In this document: positions 58,193-64,000 of the stretch, in pieces
Layout: each line of letters starts with the position of its first letter
Numbering within the stretch: position 1 is the first letter of the stretch
Origin: Micropterix aruncella
Lineage: Eukaryota; Arthropoda; Insecta; Lepidoptera; Micropterigidae
Direction: 5' to 3'
NCBI GenBank assembly: GCA_944548615.1
Contig: OX155979.1
Location: 14,723,597 to 14,787,596 of the forward strand
DNA length: 64,000 nucleotides
Position numbers and translations under genes: made by a program
The notes under the pieces: model-generated
The model's input: the letters and a program-made list of their open reading frames with translations, nothing else
Told to the model about the DNA's origin: nothing
Database searches by the model: none

Positions 58193-58420
58193 GGTGTCAT
58201 TGCTAAGCGACGACTGTAGCGACTCCAGCCGCGCGGCTCGAGCCGCGGGACTGTGACTCATACTGCTTCGCATGTAAATAAACGAAACCCATTCCTATGA
58301 CGCGGCTGGCGCCGCGCGACGGAAGCGTCTCTAGTGAGGCGGCTCGAGCCGTACGGCTAGACTGCTTGCATGAGCAGTCCAGTCGTAACAGCCGCGACGG
58401 CTGGAACTCTGTTTATACGG
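58193..58420 (+). repeat. GC-rich terminal arm, left (Harbinger-type?)
   Basis: GGTGTCATTGCTAAGCGACG, then ACTCCAGCCGCGCGGCTCGA and several CGGCTCGAGCCG-like palindromes. The inverse is at 63441-63524. The enclosed 58430-58792 encodes a PIF/Harbinger fragment. Confidence 0.5.
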
Positions 58421-58429
58421 TTTTGGTGT

Positions 58430-58792
58430 TTATTTCCGTATTAAATCATGGATGACTCGAGACATCGAACTAGTGCGTGAACAGCCTCGTGTTTTCAACC
58501 CAAAACACCACCTGTATAAAGATGGAAACGTCAGAGATAAGGTCCTTAGCGTCAATCCCAGTTTTTCTGCAGGGCTGATGGGCTGTTTGACTTTGTTACA
58601 AGATTTTCTGTTTAAACCACTTTCGATGCACTCAATGTAATCAAACTGGACTCTATTCAAACGAAAAAACCTTCTGAACATTGAATCGTCCCGTAGAATA
58701 TGTCTGTTAATTAAAATGTTTTGATACCCCTCTTCGCATCTCGATAGGTACAATGAATGTGGCTTTTCGTTCTTTTTCAGCTTCATCAACAA
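58430..58792 (-). pseudogene. PIF/Harbinger transposase N-terminal fragment
   Basis: The - strand 120-codon frame includes ILRDDSMFRRFFRLNRVQFD, YIECIESGLNRKSCN, QPISPAEKLGLTLRTLSLTF, resembling the FR.FFR.....FD...I......PIS..EKL.LTLR block of Harbinger transposases before the DDE core. The DDE residues are absent. Confidence 0.65.
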
Positions 58793-58914
58793 TAACTCTT
58801 CTTCCTCCTTTTATGCAATAAAAGATAGGTTAACGCCAACAGTGATGCATCTGACATGATGTCCAAGACGGTTCTACTCTAGTCGCTCCTTTTTAAGGAA
58901 TGTACTTGGCGACA

Positions 58915-59284
58915 ACAAAATCAAAATCAAAATGTTCTTTATTCATATAGACACAATTAAATATAATTTTTAATTTACGTTCTTATGACGCGTCCAAGCC
59001 TTACTCCCAAGCCGTTTGGTCATTTACATAATCAGATATTGTATAGTATGCTTTTTTTATACAATTTTTCTTTGATGGTAGCTTTAAACTTATTTACAGA
59101 CAGTTCTCTAATAGTATGAGGAAGTTTGTTATAGAAGCGTATACATTGTCCCAAAAAAAATTGCTTATTTTGTGGAGACGAATAGCACGTACAACAAGGT
59201 AATGCTTATGTCTAGTATTGACATTATGAGTGTCGTTTTTTTTTTAAACTTGTCAATATTCTTGTGGACATACAACAGATTTTC

Positions 59285-59285
<1 letters not shown>
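58915..59285 (-). mobile_element. LINE C-terminal fragment with (TTTGAT)n-type tail
   Basis: The - strand about 59200-59040 reads QFFLGQCIRFYNKLPHTIRE, LSVNKFKATIKEKLY, a LINE post-RT block. The tail is visible as AAAATCAAAATCAAAATG at 58925. Confidence 0.6.

Positions 59286-59287
<2 letters not shown>

Positions 59288-59369
<82 letters not shown>
59288..59369. repeat. (TA)n microsatellite
   Basis: About 82 bp TA array. Confidence 0.97.
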
Positions 59370-59814
<445 letters not shown>

Positions 59815-60067
59815 TAGCTGACCCGGCAAACGTTGTTTTGCCATATAAATAATTTTTAAGTAATTTCTAGTGTAGACAAAAAATAGCTTACTTATTGTAA
59901 GTGTGTAAGAATGTGGTATATGCGTGAAATAGGCATGGAGCACTGTGAACGATGAGGGAATATAAAAATAACAAAAGGCAAACATTATTTTTAAGTTATT
60001 ATAATTTATTCCTTAAAATTATATATCATTAATTAATCAATTACGACAGTAACACTAACAAACAATA

Positions 60068-61510
60068 TCAATCTCTTAATGCTATAGCGTGAACAATATT
60101 TTTTGTTAGTCCATCTTTAGCTAACACAAACAAACTGGATGGTTTACCCACTCGAGAGCATGCCACGTATAATTGTCCGTGTGAAAAACATGCTGTTCTC
60201 AAATCTAAGCCACAAATAGACATCGTTTGACCTTGGTATTTGTTGATTGTCATTGCAAATGCCAATCTAATCGGAAACTGAATACGTTTGAATTGAATTG
60301 GCACATCTGTAGGTATAATAGGAATCCGTGGTATTAATATATTTTCACCTCGGAACTTGCCATTTAAAATGCTGGCTTCGATCACGTTTTTCATTAATTT
60401 TTGAATGACTAATCGCGTACCGTTGCACAGCCGGGGCGGGTTCAAATTACGAAGCAAGATAATCGCAGATCCAACCTTTAATTGTAAATTATGCGGTGGG
60501 ATGCCTGACAAATCCAGTGAGTTCAAAAACTCTGTGGGAAAATTTACTGCTTCGTTGTCGTCGCAAACTGTATCAATAGATTTATATGATACCAAGTTCC
60601 CTGGCAACAACATTTGTATCTTCAGATTTAAATTGTCAACGTCTACATTTTTTGCCGCTAAAATTGCTCTTTCTGCAAGCCACTCATGATTTATGTACTG
60701 TGTGTGTACATCGGGAAATATTTGTTCAATGAGAGTATCTTGCGAATCAGCGATTGTGCAGAAATCGGTCGGTAATTTTACGTATCCAGTTTCATCTATA
60801 GCAACTTTTCCATCACCGATATCTAAGAGTTGTTTTAAAAATGTTACAGTGGATGGATCTTGAAGCATTTGAACGCGCATATTTACTTTCAGCTGTACTT
60901 TTTCAACATTACGCCACAATGGAGATGATTTTAAGCAAGCGTTGATCTCATCAGCGTATGTTGAACGTGGAATGACTGGAAGTGTTTGCCTGAAATCACC
61001 TGAAAGGACCAACAGAGTTCCGCCAAATAGTTTGTCGTTGTTTTTAATATCTTTCAATGTACTGTTCAACGCCTCAAGCGAATGTTTGTGTGCCATAGTA
61101 CATTCATCCCAGATGATAATTTTACACTGTTTTAGCACGGTGGCCATGGACGATTGTTTCTTAATGTTGCATACTGCGTCAGGGTTATTCTGAATATTTA
61201 GTGGCAGCATACTGAATGAGCTGTTCTGCCTCCATCCAATTAAGTTGCTGCAATGCCCGATGATGCAACGGCCAATGCGATGCCATTATTTGATCGTATT
61301 TCAGCAAGAATTAGCGAAATAACGAATGTTTTGCCAGGTCCACCCGGTGCATCCAAAAAGAAGAACCCACCTTGTCCAGCTGAAACTGCGAGCATAATGC
61401 GATCATAAATGGTTCTTTGTTCCTCATTCATTAGTGGGACATTGCGGGCAACAATCGCTGCCATTTCTACAGTGCTGTACTGCAGTTCACGATTCATTTC
61501 AGTATTCATT
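60068..61510 (-). pseudogene. Helitron Pif1-type helicase (RepHel C-terminal), broken
   Basis: The helicase starts near MNTEMNRELQYSTVEMAAIV (61509) with Walker A in FFLDAPGGPGKTF (usual T is P). A TAA after SSGIAAT and a frameshift in the following TAHS block (about 61210-61240) break it. It then runs open for 380 codons with Walker B IIWDECTMAHKHSLEA, GDFRQTLPVIPRS, the LKVNMRVQ block, FAMTINKYQGQTMSICGLDL and [16 protein letters not shown]. This is nearly the whole helicase domain, which unwinds DNA during rolling-circle transposition. The HUH Rep domain is missing. Confidence 0.9.
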
Positions 61511-61718
61511 AAATCAGATGCAGTTCGATTTGGCGTACTTCATTGCGTTCAGCTCGTGTATCTTCTGACTCTTCTTGACGCAATTGCGCCATTCTGACAC
61601 GTGCATCAGTATTTTGTTGCTGGATTTGTTCTTCGGTTCTTTCGGATCTTCTATTTCCCAAGCTTCGAGATTTACTTGTATTACGGCTCAAATCAGTCCC
61701 TTTGCGTTTTCTTGGCAT
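61509..61718 (-). pseudogene. Helitron RepHel N-terminal piece
   Basis: 69 codons: MPRKRKGTDLSRNTSKSRSL, RTEEQIQQQNTDARVRMAQL, a basic N-terminus typical of insect RepHel proteins. It ends in a stop exactly where the helicase part begins in another frame, marking the deletion junction that removed the Rep domain. Confidence 0.75.
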
Positions 61719-63000
61719 TGCTCACTGTACAAAACACACATAAATAGAATTAATGAAATTACTTAATGATGAAAAATGTTAAAGGTATAATTAGGGCCAG
61801 GATTTTTGCCGCAGTTTTGAAATGATTAGTTTGAATTTATGAAATTATACCAAAAATATAAATTTTATGAAAAAAATTTTCAGACAAAAGTTGTAAAAAA
61901 TTAAATTTCACGAAAAAAATTGTCTCTTATAATTTTCTCATACAACCAATATTTCCATCGATATTTCAAAATAAAGATTCATAATGATTGATTCAAATTT
62001 TTGGAAACTATGAAAATCTTAATTGTTAAATTAAATTTTTTTAATAAAATAAAATTAAAATTACATTTTTATAAGATCAAATATATTTGCCGTAATGTCA
62101 AAAACTTAAGAGCATTAATTGTAAAATGTTAAAATGAAATCACGGCAAAAATCTTGGCCCTAGTTATAATGTATTTAATATTTGGTTGTACACACATTCA
62201 TTTACATATTCATGTAAACATTAGACTGTTTTACAAAAGCGAAAATTTTTATTTTTCATAATCATATCGAAAATATATGGTTAGAAATGGTAAAAAAAAA
62301 TTAATACTAAAAAAAGTTTGCCCAATTTTAATAAAAATTAAATTCCACCGAATCTTTTTTGACCGTTTCCAACAACATTTTCGATATAAATAAAAAAAAG
62401 TATACTTACAACACAAAAGCCGTTGTTGGTGGAAGCTCGTGCCACGTGTTGAGTACTTTTGAGGTTATGAAAATCACTTGATTAACTAATCGTGCAAAAT
62501 ACACTCTAAATTGATAATTTTATTATTATTAATAAAATAGGAATGATTAATAGTTAATATGAGAGTTACACTGAGATAGCAAAATAATAATTGTCAACGT
62601 TACTACTACACTTGATGCATAAACAATAATGATGGCCGACAACTGTGTACTGTTTACTGGGTCAGAAGTGACACCTGTAGACAACTGGCGGGGATAACTA
62701 ATTAAATGACGATTGATCAGTTATCGACCGGGGATGAAAAATGATTAAATTACTAAAATGGCTATTAAAAAATAGGGGTTGGTGATAAAAGGGTAAAAAT
62801 TTAGGGTTGTATGTATTTTTTAATGCGACATAATAAAAAAATAAAGAAATTTAAAAAATGTCTAAAAATTAAAGAAAAATGTTAAGGGTGGACAACCCTT
62901 ATCACTAAGGGGTATAAAAAATAGATGTTGGCCGATTCTCAGACCTACTCAATATGCTCACAAAATTTCATGAGAATCGGTCAAGCCGTTTCGGAGGAGT
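61719..63000 (-). other. Helitron 5' non-coding region
   Basis: AT-rich leader between the 5' terminus and the protein start. No further gene was recognised. The first 200 bp (from 63041 downward) include the conserved GTACTCCTCCGAAACGGCTTG region. Confidence 0.5.
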
Positions 63001-63038
63001 ACGGGAACGAACATTGTGACACGAGAATTTTATATATA

Positions 63039-63440
<402 letters not shown>

Positions 63441-63524
63441 TTGTTTTTACAGCCGTACGACTCTAGCCGCGGGCCTCGAGTCGTACGGCTGGAGTCGCCA
63501 CAGCTGTCGCTTAGGAATGGCACC
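63441..63524 (-). repeat. GC-rich terminal arm, right
   Basis: In reverse complement it reads GGTGCCATTCCTAAGCGACA, then GACTCCAGCCGTACGACTCG, matching 58193 onward. It may close a 5.3 kb element that includes the Harbinger fragment and later insertions. Confidence 0.5.
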
Positions 63525-63581
63525 TTTACGATTCTAATTGGGATAGTTTAAAAAAATACTCATAAAATAATACAAAATTTG

Positions 63582-64000
63582 TTCAGGGTCGGTCACACTC
63601 ACGGGTCAACACCCATCCGACGGCCTCCACGCACGGGGTGCGAACCTGGGTAGGACTCTGGCCCTGGTCAGTTTCCCCTGGGAATCAAACCTCTGGCGCT
63701 CCTGGACGGTCCGCGCACCGTGCGGTGCTGACTAACAGTCGGGGGAGTCTGGGAACTGTATTGTTTACTATAGAGCGGGGGTGGTTGCCTACCTTACGGC
63801 GACTGCTCTTGAAATGACCATTGGCCATCCGATCCCGGTTCAGAGTCGGGCAAAGGACGCCTTGGTCCGCGATAGATTCGGTGCACACCGTTTCACCGCT
63901 TCGTAAGGGAGAGGACCGCGCAAGCGACCTCGAACTCGGAACCAATCGAGAGACCGGAGAAATCTGGTCACGATTGGAAGCAAGGGCGCGAGTGTCGGCC
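63582..64000 (+). mobile_element. A-family retroposon, running off the window
   Basis: Starts inside the family at TCAGGGTCGGTCACACTCAC. A small deletion near 63725 removes the AAGCCAATCGACTGTGCTCT part. It continues to the window end. Confidence 0.85.

Noticed and set aside
58430..58640. + strand 62-codon frame at 58452
   Set aside because: Complement of the Harbinger-like frame, which has the recognisable motif.

Overview
The window looks like intron-dominated, repeat-saturated nuclear DNA of an insect, most probably a moth or butterfly (Lepidoptera). The grounds are spliced exons of an animal metalloprotease, Helitron termini and RepHel fragments of the type common in Lepidoptera, many 5'-truncated non-LTR retrotransposon ends, TTAA-flanked MITEs and very long (TA)n arrays. 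The species call is an inference; no rRNA, tRNA or CRISPR was seen.

The only host gene I can support is a leishmanolysin-like (M8, invadolysin/LMLN) metalloprotease on the + strand. Seven consecutive internal exons were found at 23038-23149, 33217-33372, 40069-40197, 41273-41454, 49290-49355, 52017-52140 and 58033-58134. All have AG/GT borders and compatible phases. Together they encode about 290 residues, including the HExxH motif and the third zinc-ligand histidine. The first and last exons of the gene are not in the window or were not recognised. A possible exon of another gene lies on the - strand at 1842-2029.

Almost everything else is mobile DNA, in many cases nested. (1) A GC-rich family of about 660 bp (called 'A/B family' here) has some 20 full or partial copies, variable 7-14 bp target duplications, 5' truncations and no poly-A tail; three insertions have an unoccupied copy of the target elsewhere in this window. 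(2) LINE C-terminal ends of several clades, including seven copies of a family with a CCHC knuckle and a PD-x14-E nuclease signature. (3) Penelope-like elements (GIY-YIG, RT pieces, a hammerhead-like 3' end), two of which are bordered on both sides by (TA)n arrays. (4) Helitrons, including an internally deleted 3.2 kb copy inside a (TA)n array. (5) A 3.45 kb pogo/Tigger-like transposon whose 751-codon transposase frame has only two in-frame stops; it sits inside a second TA-flanked transposon and itself carries a TTAA MITE. (6) piggyBac-like TTAA elements, an hAT-like MITE, a mariner remnant and a PIF/Harbinger remnant.

Layout: 1-23 kb intergenic or upstream repeats; 23-58 kb the protease exons with introns full of nested insertions (intron 1 about 10 kb, intron 4 about 7.8 kb); 58-64 kb a probable later intron with the Harbinger remnant and the Helitron. 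Several transposon edges lie within 10-50 bp of the gene's splice sites. Repeat copies that do and do not carry an insertion allow unusually clear before/after comparisons inside this one window.
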